Below, one piece after another: positions 18,558 to 26,919 of a stretch of 64,000 nucleotides of DNA (positions are counted from its first letter, which is position 1; the number at the start of each line of letters is the position of its first letter). The stretch is taken from NCBI RefSeq assembly GCF_025947225.1, contig NZ_CP110005.1, forward strand, positions 2,356,001 through 2,420,000. The letters run 5' to 3'. The position numbers and the translations under genes are program-made. The stretch is from Flavobacterium sp. N2270. Lineage in GTDB: Bacteria > Bacteroidota > Bacteroidia > Flavobacteriales > Flavobacteriaceae. The notes under the pieces are model-generated. The model saw nothing but the letters and a program-made list of their open reading frames with translations, did not search any database and had not been told where the DNA came from.

Positions 18558-19283
18558 ATGAAAGCATTATTATTAAGAGAAATAAAATCCTTTTTTGGTT
18601 CGCCAATTGGTTATCTCGTAATTGCTATATTCTTATTACTTAATGGATTATTTCTATGGGTTTTTGAAGGAGATTTTAACATATTAAACTCTGGTTTTGC
18701 CGATATGAGTCCGTTTTTTAAACTTTCTCCATGGATTTTTACCTTTTTAATTCCTGCGGTAACCATGCGTTCTTTCTCAGATGAAAAGAAACAAGGGACT
18801 TTAGAATTACTTTTTACAAAACCCTTGTCGATTTGGGAAATTGTAAATGGAAAATTCTTAGGAGCTTTTATTTTAATTGTTTTAGCTATTGTTCCCTCAA
18901 TCGTTTATGTTTTTGTAATTTCTTACTTTGGTTCGCCACAAGGAAATATTGATATGGGAAGTACGCTTGGTTCTTATTTCGGACTTTTATTTCTTATTGC
19001 AGCCTATACTTCAATTGGTATTTTTACTTCAACACTATCTGAAAATCAAATTGTTGCTTTTATTTTAGCTGTATTTTTATGCTTTGTATTTTATTTTGGT
19101 TTTGACGGAGTAGCTTCTTTATTTGAAAACAACAGTAAGTTAATTGCTTCATTTGGTATGGATTATCATTTTAAAAGCATGAGCCGTGGTGTAATTGATA
19201 CTAGAGATATTACTTATTTTTTAAGTGTTACCCTTTTATTTTTATCGGCAACGGTTTATAAACTAAAATCTTTAAAAGCATAA
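18558..19283 (+). CDS. gldF: Gliding motility ABC transporter permease GldF
   Basis: A 241-residue inner-membrane protein with about six membrane segments, starting MKALLLREIKSFFGSPIGYL, with AVTMRSFSDEKKQGTLELLF between the second and third. This is the ABC-2 type permease that with GldA and GldG forms the flavobacterial gliding ABC transporter. gldG begins at its stop codon (1-bp overlap), so the two are translationally coupled; gldA is not in the window. The identification is strong because of the pairing with gldG and the dnaN neighbour. Confidence 0.94.
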   Translation: MKALLLREIKSFFGSPIGYLVIAIFLLLNGLFLWVFEGDFNILNSGFADMSPFFKLSPWIFTFLIPAVTMRSFSDEKKQGTLELLFTKPLSIWEIVNGKFLGAFILIVLAIVPSIVYVFVISYFGSPQGNIDMGSTLGSYFGLLFLIAAYTSIGIFTSTLSENQIVAFILAVFLCFVFYFGFDGVASLFENNSKLIASFGMDYHFKSMSRGVIDTRDITYFLSVTLLFLSATVYKLKSLKA

Positions 19284-20965
19284 TGAAAGTAGCTAAAAAA
19301 CAAAATATCAAACAACTTGTTCTTATAGCATTTGCATTAATTGCTATTAATATCATTGGAAATTATTTCTTTAAACGATTTGATTTAACTGAAGATAAAC
19401 GTTATACTTTATCGCAAACTTCATTAAACATTATTAAAAGTGTTGATAGTCCGTTAATAATTGATGTTTTTTTGGAAGGAAATTTTCCGCCAGAATTTAA
19501 ACGTTTACAAGACGAAACTAAACAATTATTAGAAGAATTTAGTGCTTATAATTCAAACATTATTTTTGAATTTGCTAATCCTATTGAAAATGAAGAAGAA
19601 CGCGTTGCTGTAATGAAACAGTTTTATGAAAGAGGATTGCAACCGCTCAACATAACTGTAGAAAATAAAGGAAAACAATCTCAAGAAGTAGTTTTCCCTT
19701 GGGCAATTGCTTCTTATGGAGATAAGAGTACTAAAGTTAGTTTGTTAAAAAACTTAATGGGCGCTTCCACTGAACAAAAAGTAATTAGCTCAGTACAGCA
19801 TTTAGAATTCGCTTTCGCGGAAGCTATTAATAAAATTTCAAAAGACAAACAAAAGAAAATTGCCGTTTTAAAAGGAAATGGTGAATTAGAAGATAAATAC
19901 ATTGCCGATTTCTTAAAAACAGTTAAAGAAAGCTATTATATAGGTCCGTTTACACTAGATTCTGTTGCAAAACAACCAACACAATCTTTAGAAGCTTTAA
20001 AAAAATATGATTTAGTTGTTATTGCTAAACCTACTGAAGTTTTTACTGAAGAAGAAAAACAAGTTTTAGATCAATATATTATTTCTGGAGGAAAAACACT
20101 TTGGTTGGTCGATGCTGTAAAGGCTGATATGGAAGAGATGTTTAATGAAACTGGAACTATTTTAGCACATCAAAGAGATTTAGGTTTAAACGATATGTTT
20201 TTTAAATACGGATTTAGAATTCATCCGTTATTGATTAAAGATGAACGTGCAACACCTATAAAACTTGCTACTGGCGAACAAGGAAGTGATACTGAGTTCC
20301 AACAGTATTTTTGGAAGTTTGCTCCTTTTATATATCCTGAAACTCAAAATCCAATAGTTAAAAATTTGGAAGGAATTAAATTTGAATTTACTTCTCCAAT
20401 AGAATTATTGAACAATAAGATTAATAAAACGGTTTTATTGACTAGTTCTGAATATTCTAGACCAATAGGAACTCCCACCGAAGTTAGTTTAGCATCAGTT
20501 ACTGAAGAAACAACACCAGAAGAATACCAAGGCAAAGGATTGCTTCCAGTTGCCGTTTTATTTGAAGGAAAGTTCAGTTCAATGTATACTAATAGGATTT
20601 TACCTTTTAAAGACAATAGTTATGTTGCAGAAGGTAATGCTTCAAAAATGATTGTGGTAAGTGATGGTGATATTATTAAAAATCAATTGGATCAAAACGG
20701 CCCTTTAGAACTTGGTTTTGACAAATGGACTAATAACCTATATGGCAATAAAGAGTTCTTGATGAACTGTGTAAACTACTTATTAGACGATACCGGACTT
20801 ATTAACATTAGAAGTAAAGATGTAAATTTACCTCTTTTAAATAAAGAAAGAGTTTACCAAAATTATACCATGGCACAAGTGCTAACTATCGGGCTTCCAA
20901 TGCTTATTTTAATAGTTTTTGGATTCCTTTTTACTTATTTAAGAAAAAGAATGTACACTAAATAG
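19283..20965 (+). CDS. gldG: Gliding motility ABC transporter auxiliary protein GldG
   Basis: A 560-residue protein with an N-terminal membrane anchor (LVLIAFALIAINIIGNYFF, about residues 11-29), a large periplasmic GldG/IFT52-like part (FDLTEDKRYTLSQTSLNII, then YDLVVIAKPTEVFTEEEKQV and ISGGKTLWLVDAVKAD), and a C-terminal membrane helix ending in RKRMYTK. It is part of the gliding-associated ABC transporter with GldF. It overlaps gldF by 1 bp. Confidence 0.94.
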   Translation: MKVAKKQNIKQLVLIAFALIAINIIGNYFFKRFDLTEDKRYTLSQTSLNIIKSVDSPLIIDVFLEGNFPPEFKRLQDETKQLLEEFSAYNSNIIFEFANPIENEEERVAVMKQFYERGLQPLNITVENKGKQSQEVVFPWAIASYGDKSTKVSLLKNLMGASTEQKVISSVQHLEFAFAEAINKISKDKQKKIAVLKGNGELEDKYIADFLKTVKESYYIGPFTLDSVAKQPTQSLEALKKYDLVVIAKPTEVFTEEEKQVLDQYIISGGKTLWLVDAVKADMEEMFNETGTILAHQRDLGLNDMFFKYGFRIHPLLIKDERATPIKLATGEQGSDTEFQQYFWKFAPFIYPETQNPIVKNLEGIKFEFTSPIELLNNKINKTVLLTSSEYSRPIGTPTEVSLASVTEETTPEEYQGKGLLPVAVLFEGKFSSMYTNRILPFKDNSYVAEGNASKMIVVSDGDIIKNQLDQNGPLELGFDKWTNNLYGNKEFLMNCVNYLLDDTGLINIRSKDVNLPLLNKERVYQNYTMAQVLTIGLPMLILIVFGFLFTYLRKRMYTK

Positions 20966-20981
20966 ATGTTGATAAATAGTT

Positions 20982-21013
20982 TTTGCTATTTGAAGAGATT
21001 TAGAATATATTTG
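20982..21013 (+). promoter_or_regulatory. dnaN promoter
   Basis: TTTG (20982-20985), 20 bp, TATATTTG (21006-21013): consensus Bacteroidetes promoter about 40 bp before the start. Confidence 0.7.
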
Positions 21014-21052
21014 TGAAAATAAAATCATAAAAAGATTTTTAATATAAAGATG

Positions 21053-22171
21053 ATGAAGTTTATAGTATCAAGTTCGTATTTATTAAAACAGCTACAAGTA
21101 TTAGGAAGCGTTATTAATAGTAGTAATACGTTACCTATCTTAGATAATTTTCTATTTGAATTAGATAATAACGCGCTTACAGTATCTGCATCTGATTTAG
21201 AGACTACCATGTCTGCTACATTAGAAATAGATTCTACAAGTCAAGGTAGTGTTGCAATTCCTGCAAAACTACTATTAGATATTTTAAAAACATTTCCTGA
21301 ACAACCTTTAACTTTTACCGTTGAAGAAAATAGTACAGTTGAAATTAGTTCAAACTCTGGTAAATATGCAATTGCGTACGCTCCAGGTGATGAATTTCCA
21401 AAAGCAGTAAGTTTAGAAGAACCTTCTACTACTCTAGTACCTGCTGAAGTTTTAGCAACTGCTGTAGGAAAAACAATATTTGCTGCTGGTAATGACGATT
21501 TAAGACCTGTAATGAGTGGAGTATTCTTTCAGTTTTCTCCAGAAGGATTAATATTTGTTGCTACTGATGCTCACAAATTAGTAAAATACGCACGTACAGA
21601 TGTGAAAGCATCTCAAGTGGCTGATTTTATTATGCCTAAAAAACCTTTGAATATTTTAAAAGGAATCTTAGGTGCTTCTGATGCTGAAGTAAAAATTGAT
21701 TATAACGATGCTAATGCTACTTTCTCTTTTGAGAACTATGTATTAACTTGTCGTTTAATTGATGGAAAATATCCAAATTATGAAGCGGTTATTCCAAAAG
21801 AAAATCCAAATAAATTATTAATCAATAGAACACAATTTTTAAGTTCGGTACGTCGTGTGGCTATTTTTGCTAACAAAACAACGCACCAAATTCGTTTAAA
21901 AATTGCTGGTACAGAATTGAATATTTCTGCTGAAGATATTGATTACTCTAACAAAGCTGATGAACGTTTAACTTGTGATTATCAAGGTGATGATATGCAA
22001 ATTGGTTTTAACTCTCGTTTTTTAATTGAAATGTTAAACAACTTAACGAGCGATGAAATTCAATTAGAAATGTCTATGCCAAACAGAGCCGGAATCTTAA
22101 CTCCTGTTGATGGATTAGATGATGGAGAAACTGTTACAATGCTTGTAATGCCTGTTATGCTAAATAGCTAG
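21053..22171 (+). CDS. dnaN: DNA polymerase III subunit beta (sliding clamp)
   Basis: The 372-residue ring-forming processivity clamp. MKFIVSSSYLLKQLQVLGSV at the start, SNTLPILDNFLFEL, VFFQFSPEGLIFVATDAHKL and the C-terminal PVMLNS are typical; three clamp domains of about 125 residues fit the length. Two tandem ATG codons occur (21050 and 21053); the second gives the usual N terminus MKF. dnaA is not adjacent, so this is not evidence for the replication origin. It ends with a terminator, and a repeat-rich spacer follows before mnmE. Confidence 0.97.
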   Translation: MKFIVSSSYLLKQLQVLGSVINSSNTLPILDNFLFELDNNALTVSASDLETTMSATLEIDSTSQGSVAIPAKLLLDILKTFPEQPLTFTVEENSTVEISSNSGKYAIAYAPGDEFPKAVSLEEPSTTLVPAEVLATAVGKTIFAAGNDDLRPVMSGVFFQFSPEGLIFVATDAHKLVKYARTDVKASQVADFIMPKKPLNILKGILGASDAEVKIDYNDANATFSFENYVLTCRLIDGKYPNYEAVIPKENPNKLLINRTQFLSSVRRVAIFANKTTHQIRLKIAGTELNISAEDIDYSNKADERLTCDYQGDDMQIGFNSRFLIEMLNNLTSDEIQLEMSMPNRAGILTPVDGLDDGETVTMLVMPVMLNS

Positions 22172-22231
22172 AAAATATAGAGACTTAAGGTAACACTTAT
22201 TCTCATACAATTATAACCAACCTTAACTACT

Positions 22232-22272
22232 AAAAACCGCAAAACTGTTTCAGTTATCTGCGGTTTTTTATT
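22232..22272 (+). terminator. Terminator after dnaN
   Basis: AAAAACCGCA (22232-22241) pairs with TGCGGTTTTT (22259-22268); an inner AACTG/CAGTT stem adds to it, and a T run follows. Confidence 0.85.
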
Positions 22273-22279
22273 TATTATC

Positions 22280-22550
22280 AACCTACATTTTTTTCATTAG
22301 TTTCACTCTGTTTGGCTTTGCCTCGAGTCCATACTTAAGGAAGAATCTTTACTTGTTTTTTTTGTTCTTGAGAATATTCTTGAACTTAATTTTTCAAACA
22401 CATAGGCACATCGTTTTTTTGAACGCTGATTAAGCAGATTGACTTTGTCAAACACAGAGAAACACAGATTTTTTCCTACACTATTGTTATTCTGAGGTAA
22501 GGAAGAATCTCACTTTAATTGTTCTTGAAATTGAATTTGATTTTTGAATT
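22280..22550. repeat. Repeat-rich non-coding spacer between dnaN and mnmE
   Basis: This stretch has no credible gene. It holds degraded copies of dispersed repeats: AAGGAAGAATCT twice (22337-22348 and 22499-22510), the second preceded by TTATTCTGAGGT; AACACAGAGAAACACAGATT (22451-22470); and AAACACATAGGCACAT (22397-22412), related to copies at 24023 and 43794. From memory such motifs are common in flavobacterial intergenic regions. Confidence 0.6.
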
Positions 22551-22554
22551 TGAA

Positions 22555-22583
22555 ATTGAAAGGAATTTTCTTTCGTATATTTG
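22555..22583 (+). promoter_or_regulatory. mnmE promoter
   Basis: ATTG (22555-22558), 17 bp, TATATTTG (22576-22583), 21 bp before the ATG. The -7 match is exact; the -33 spacing is short. Confidence 0.6.
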
Positions 22584-22604
22584 CATTCTTAAAATGTAAA
22601 CCAA

Positions 22605-24011
22605 ATGATTAACCAAGAAACCATTGTTGCTTTAGCTACTCCTTCTGGAGCAGGAGCTATTGCTGTTATTAGATTATCTGGACAAAATGCAATAACTATT
22701 GCTGCAGATGTTTTTCAATCGGTTTCTGGGAAAGATATTACTCAACAGAAAACCCATACTATTCATTTAGGACATGTGGTTGATGGTGCTAAAACCTATG
22801 ATCAGGTTTTGCTTTCACTTTTTAAAGGTCCGAATTCTTATACGGGTGAGAATGTAGTAGAAATATCATGTCACGGTTCAACATTTATTCAGCAACAAAT
22901 TATTCAGTTACTGCTTCGTAAAGGCGCTAAAATGGCTCAAGCGGGTGAATTTACCTTGCGTGCTTTTTTAAACGGTAAACTGGACTTGTCGCAAGCGGAA
23001 GCTGTGGCGGATTTAATTGCAAGTGATAATGAGGCGAGTCATCAAATTGCGATGCAACAAATGCGTGGTGGTTTTAGTAATGAGATTGCTAAACTGCGTC
23101 AGGAATTGTTGAATTTTGCCTCGTTGATTGAATTGGAACTTGACTTTGCGGAAGAGGATGTTGAGTTTGCCGATAGAACTGCTTTTAAGGAATTATTAGA
23201 GCGTATTGAATTTGTATTGAAACGCTTGATTGATTCGTTTGCGGTGGGTAATGTTATTAAAAATGGTATTCCGGTGGCTATTGTGGGTGAACCTAATGTG
23301 GGTAAATCTACTTTATTGAATGCTTTATTGAATGAGGAACGTGCTATAGTTTCTGATATTGCAGGAACTACTCGTGATACTATTGAAGATGAATTGGTTA
23401 TTGATGGTATTGGCTTTCGTTTTATTGATACTGCTGGAATTAGAGAAACTAAAGACGTTGTGGAAAGCATTGGTATTCAAAAGACGTTTGAGAAGATAGA
23501 GCAAGCACAGGTGGTACTTTTTATAATTGATAGTTTACAATTGATAAATGATAATGGTAACAGTGTTAAAATTGAGATTGAGAAAATAAAAAATAAATTC
23601 CCACTAAAACCACTTATCGTTGTATTAAATAAAATTGACAAATTGAATACTGAAGAACGTATTCAGTTCGATAATCAATTGGCGATTATTAATTATCCAT
23701 TATCAATTGAAATATCTGCCAAACAAAAAGAAGGTATTGATGCATTGAAAAACGAATTGCTTTCGTTTGTAAATACGGGTGCTTTGCGTAATAATGAAAC
23801 GATAGTGACGAATACACGTCATTATGATTCGTTATTGAAGGCTTTAGAAGAAGTGCAAAAAGTAAAGTATGGTATTGAAAGTAATACCTCATCTGACTTT
23901 ATTGCCATTGATATTCGACAAGCTTTGTACTATTTTGGTGAAATTACTGGAGAAGTTACCAACGACGAACTTTTGGGTAATATTTTTGCTAATTTCTGTA
24001 TTGGTAAATAG
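22605..24011 (+). CDS. mnmE: tRNA modification GTPase MnmE
   Basis: With MnmG it installs the (carboxymethyl)aminomethyl group at C5 of wobble uridine in certain tRNAs. The 468-residue chain has the N-terminal formyl-THF-binding domain (ETIVALATPSGAGAIAVIRL), the helical domain, the G domain with GEPNVGKSTLLNALL (G1), DTAG (G3) and LNKID (G4), and the invariant C-terminal CIGK motif that carries the catalytic Cys. Complete and of normal length. It is monocistronic; the downstream DNA is accessory. Confidence 0.97.
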   Translation: MINQETIVALATPSGAGAIAVIRLSGQNAITIAADVFQSVSGKDITQQKTHTIHLGHVVDGAKTYDQVLLSLFKGPNSYTGENVVEISCHGSTFIQQQIIQLLLRKGAKMAQAGEFTLRAFLNGKLDLSQAEAVADLIASDNEASHQIAMQQMRGGFSNEIAKLRQELLNFASLIELELDFAEEDVEFADRTAFKELLERIEFVLKRLIDSFAVGNVIKNGIPVAIVGEPNVGKSTLLNALLNEERAIVSDIAGTTRDTIEDELVIDGIGFRFIDTAGIRETKDVVESIGIQKTFEKIEQAQVVLFIIDSLQLINDNGNSVKIEIEKIKNKFPLKPLIVVLNKIDKLNTEERIQFDNQLAIINYPLSIEISAKQKEGIDALKNELLSFVNTGALRNNETIVTNTRHYDSLLKALEEVQKVKYGIESNTSSDFIAIDIRQALYYFGEITGEVTNDELLGNIFANFCIGK

Positions 24012-24168
24012 TATGTTTTATTAAACACATAGGTACATAGGTTTTCTTTTTTTTAGTAAAGGCGCTTTGCTTGATGTAAGTTTACATAGTTTGTGGAGTT
24101 TTCTTCGACTGTGATGGATAGGACAATGGTTATAGTAATGGTTTGTTTTTGCTTCTTTTTATTGCTTG
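24012..24168. repeat. Non-coding spacer with dispersed repeat copy
   Basis: Contains AAACACATAGGTACATAGG (24023-24041) and AGTAAAGGCGCTTTGCTTGA (24055-24074), the same pair of motifs that recurs in the same order at 43794-43833. No gene is visible. Confidence 0.6.
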
Positions 24169-24289
24169 TATGTACTAAGTATCTTCTTAGTATGTACTAA
24201 GTATCTTCCTAGTATCTTCCTAGTATCTTCCTAGTATCCTCTTAATAACTTCTTAATAACTTCTTCGTGTTTTTTTAGTATGTACTGAG
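24169..24289. repeat. 11-bp tandem repeat array, 11 units
   Basis: Eleven contiguous 11-bp units: TATGTACTAAG, TATCTTCTTAG, TATGTACTAAG, three copies of TATCTTCCTAG, then diverging units and TATGTACTGAG as the last. The pattern is TATnnnCnnAG. It ends 36 bp from the 3' end of the small minus-strand gene at 24326-24514. Stop codons occur in all frames, so it is not coding. Role unknown. Confidence 0.85.
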
Positions 24290-24325
24290 TTTAAGCTATT
24301 TTTTTAAAGCCGTTTATTTGTAGAT

Positions 24326-24514
24326 TTATTTGATGTATGGGTGTATTTCATCTTCTGGGATGCCCATGTATTGAGAAAATTCTTTGATTGTAATTACTTG
24401 GTGTTTCTTTTTTCTGAGATGGTCTTTAATGTCGTTGATGATGTTGCGTGCTTGACGGTCGCTTTTACCTGTAATAAACATTACATCTGTAGTTGTGATG
24501 CAAATTCTTTTCAT
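24326..24514 (-). CDS. Small DNA-binding-like protein, unknown
   Basis: A 62-residue protein: MKRICITTTDVMFITGKSDR, QARNIINDIKDHLRKK, then a short segment with ITIKEFSQYMGIPEDEI. The pattern (a helix-turn-helix like 'TGKSDRQARNIIND' and a second short helix pair) resembles small helix-turn-helix/excisionase-like proteins. From memory, similar small proteins occur widely in flavobacteria near genes like the next one at 24756. The plus-strand open frame over the same bases is a low-complexity shadow. Function unknown. Confidence 0.6.
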   Translation of the reverse strand: MKRICITTTDVMFITGKSDRQARNIINDIKDHLRKKKHQVITIKEFSQYMGIPEDEIHPYIK

Positions 24515-24755
24515 TTGAATGGCTTTTACTTTTTGTTGTTGTTACTTGTTTTGGCTTCATATAATTTAGTTTTTTTTAGTTTGTTTTTTGGTGGTTTTAT
24601 TTCTAATTCCTGTACTAAAATACGTTTTTTTTTCTTAGAAAAAAAGTGCAAAAACGGAAATTTTAAGCGGAATTATTCACAATCGGAAATACTGGTTTTC
24701 AGCACTTTAGCCTTTTTTATATCTTTAACTATTATTAATTTAAAACCATAATACA

Positions 24756-25505
24756 ATGGCAAAAAACAGTAGTTTATTTAAGATTGAAGGTACATTAGAC
24801 AATGTAACTTTTTACAAGAGTGCAGATGGTTATTTTGTGCGCAAAAAAGGGGGTGTTAGCAAGAACAGGATTATGAATGATCCTGCGTTTGTGCGTACGC
24901 GAGAAAATGGTAGTGAATTTGGCAGAAGTGCTAGTTCTGGTAAATTGTTACGAGATGCGTTGAGTAGTTTTGTTTTTAAGGCTAAGGATGCGAAATTATC
25001 GAGTAGGTTGATGAAAGTGATGTCGGATGTTAAGAATCAGGATTTGGTTTCGTTGCGTGGGGAACGTAATGTGGTTGAAGGATTGGCTACTGTGACAGGT
25101 AAGGCTTACTTGAAGGGTTTTGATTTTAACAATCGTGCTACGTTGAGGAGTGTTTTTTATAGTCCGTATACGGTTGATGTGGCTACTGGGGAGATTTCTA
25201 TTGTGGATATGAAACCGAATGAGCAAATTCGTTTTCCTGAGGGTGCTACTCATTTTAGTTTGCAAAGTGGTTTTGCGAATTTAGATTTTAGTACAGGGAT
25301 AAGTGCTATTAGTTATAGTGCGGTTACTAATTTGCCTATTGATGGAACTGTTTCTACTGTTACTTTAACACCAAGTAGTGTTCCTACAGGTAGTGGAACT
25401 GGTTTTGTTGTTTTGCTTGTTGAGTTTTTTCAGGAAGTTAACGGACAACAATATGCTTTAAACAATGGCGCTTATAATGTGCTGAATATTGTAGAGGTGG
25501 TTTAG
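24756..25505 (+). CDS. Conserved flavobacterial protein of unknown function
   Basis: A 249-residue protein beginning MAKNSSLFKIEGTLDNVTFY and continuing KSADGYFVRKKGGVSKNRI, with a basic, apparently structured N-terminal half and a beta-rich C-terminal half (about residues 130-245) low in charge. No signal peptide, membrane segment or catalytic motif is visible. I recognise the opening as a recurrent flavobacterial hypothetical but know no function. A TATCTTTA element lies about 30 bp upstream and a terminator follows. G-ending codons such as GTG, TTG and GCG are more frequent here than in neighbouring genes, a possible sign of transfer. Confidence 0.7.
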   Translation: MAKNSSLFKIEGTLDNVTFYKSADGYFVRKKGGVSKNRIMNDPAFVRTRENGSEFGRSASSGKLLRDALSSFVFKAKDAKLSSRLMKVMSDVKNQDLVSLRGERNVVEGLATVTGKAYLKGFDFNNRATLRSVFYSPYTVDVATGEISIVDMKPNEQIRFPEGATHFSLQSGFANLDFSTGISAISYSAVTNLPIDGTVSTVTLTPSSVPTGSGTGFVVLLVEFFQEVNGQQYALNNGAYNVLNIVEVV

Positions 25506-25562
25506 TGTTTTACCTTTAGTTTAAAGGGTACTTTAGTGTTCAAAGTAAGATACTCTTTTAAG

Positions 25563-25596
25563 AAAAGCTCTGCCCGTAGTGGTGGGGCTTTTTTTT
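25563..25596 (+). terminator. Terminator after the 24756 gene
   Basis: AAAAGCTCTGCCC pairs (with G-U pairs) with GGTGGGGCTTTT around a short loop, then a T run. Confidence 0.75.
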
Positions 25597-25708
25597 GGTT
25601 TAAGGGCGTTGACTATTTATTGTTGATAAAATGGTTGATAAATTGTACTGATGCTTGAGAACGACAGGAAAAATAAATATATAATTTTAGTTATTTAATT
25701 TTCATTTT

Positions 25709-26773
25709 ATGGCTATTATTAAGAAAAAAGACAAGCACCCGTTGGCAATTAATATACTTAAATTGCAGCGCTATAATTTTACATTTTTAAGTTGTGAGGA
25801 AGTTGTTTTATATGAATATTTAATTGTTAAAGCAATAGCTTTTAAACAGAAACCTTTTTACCATAGTAGTGAAACTATTTTTAATGAAACTGGCGTAAAG
25901 AAACATTCTTTGCATAGTATTTTGAAACGGTTTCAAGAATTAGGATATGTTTCTATTGAGGTAAAAGGGATGCCAAGAGTTAAACATTTTACAATTCATT
26001 TTCCAAAAATAGTTGCCGATTTTCCCTTTATTTACCAATTAGAAGAAAACGGAAAGCCATTGTATGAATTTAGACAACTATTAACTGAATTCTTTCAACC
26101 ATTAGTTGAAAACTACCAAGAAAAGTATATTAATAAGAATAATAAAGAAGAAAATAAAAAAGAAAAAAAAGATACGTTATCAGAAGTGGAAACAAATCTC
26201 TCTCTTTTTGATGCTGTTTTAGCTGTTTTAAAAACAAAATTTAATTTAAAAGCTATTCAATATCATTATACCGACGAAGCTGTTTTAAAAGCATTTGAAT
26301 TATATTCTATTGAAGAATTAGAATACTATATGACTCTTTATTTTAATGAAAAGAAAAGCAATACGTTAAAGAGCTTTTTAAAATTTGAAAGCCCTACTTC
26401 TACCCGATTGATTTATATTGAAGAAACCAAACGAGATGAGATAGCGTATTTGAATACCTATACTGAAAAACTGCAAGACATTTATAATAATCGTATAAGA
26501 ATGTTTAATGAGGATAAAAAAAATAAAAGAGGGAAAAGTGAAACGAAACTTATTTTTAATGACAATATTAAAATTAAACTGAAAGAAGCATTGGAAGTAT
26601 TTGGTGAAAAAGGAGTTGAACATGCTTTTATGGCTTATACTGATGCTGTTTTAAAAGGTAATTTGAAACCTGAAAAGTTTATGCCTTATTTTTTATCTAA
26701 AAGTTATGGTGAGTTTAATGTTATTGAAAACCAATTGGATTATTTTAACTTAGAGTATGGATGGAGTAAATAA
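25709..26773 (+). CDS. Winged-helix protein of unknown function (possibly replication- or island-related)
   Basis: A 354-residue protein. The N-terminal 110 residues look like a winged helix: EEVVLYEYLIVKAIAFKQKP, FNETGVKKHSLHSILKRFQE, LGYVSIEVKGMPRVKHFTIH. A lysine/asparagine-rich linker (about residues 133-152) leads to a mainly helical C-terminal half. The layout recalls plasmid or phage replication initiator-like and helix-turn-helix proteins, but no definite family signature is present. It sits at the left edge of the restriction region, after an 11-bp repeat array and two other unknowns, so a link with mobile DNA is plausible but unproven. Confidence 0.55.
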   Translation: MAIIKKKDKHPLAINILKLQRYNFTFLSCEEVVLYEYLIVKAIAFKQKPFYHSSETIFNETGVKKHSLHSILKRFQELGYVSIEVKGMPRVKHFTIHFPKIVADFPFIYQLEENGKPLYEFRQLLTEFFQPLVENYQEKYINKNNKEENKKEKKDTLSEVETNLSLFDAVLAVLKTKFNLKAIQYHYTDEAVLKAFELYSIEELEYYMTLYFNEKKSNTLKSFLKFESPTSTRLIYIEETKRDEIAYLNTYTEKLQDIYNNRIRMFNEDKKNKRGKSETKLIFNDNIKIKLKEALEVFGEKGVEHAFMAYTDAVLKGNLKPEKFMPYFLSKSYGEFNVIENQLDYFNLEYGWSK

Positions 26774-26782
26774 AATATGCCT

Positions 26783-26798
26783 TTACGGAAAACCGTAA
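26783..26798. repeat. TTACGGAAAACCGTAA hairpin, copy 1
   Basis: Inverted repeat TTACGG/CCGTAA with an AAAA loop. Identical copies occur at 42996-43011 and 43624-43639, so the restriction operon and cassette region are bracketed by it. Confidence 0.8.
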
Positions 26799-26865
26799 TG
26801 TCTTTTTAAATGGTTCGTGTACATTTACACTACTCTACTTTTTATACAAAACAGGTGTTTTTCCT

Positions 26866-26897
26866 GTTGTCTTATTGAGTAAAAATGGGTAAGTTTG
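26866..26897 (+). promoter_or_regulatory. Promoter of the type I restriction operon
   Basis: GTTG (26866-26869), 20 bp, TAAGTTTG (26890-26897), 22 bp before the hsdM ATG. Confidence 0.65.
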
Positions 26898-26919
26898 AAC
26901 AATACACAAAACAAATAAA

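Noticed and set aside
21050..22171. Replication origin near dnaN
   Set aside because: No dnaA gene or DnaA-box cluster is visible; the neighbours are gliding and tRNA modification genes.
24169..24289. CRISPR or coding explanation for the 11-bp array
   Set aside because: Units are contiguous without spacers and contain stop codons in all frames.
24341..24751. 136-codon plus-strand frame over the small minus-strand gene
   Set aside because: Phe/Leu-rich low-complexity product without family pattern; the opposite-strand 62-residue protein is the better gene.
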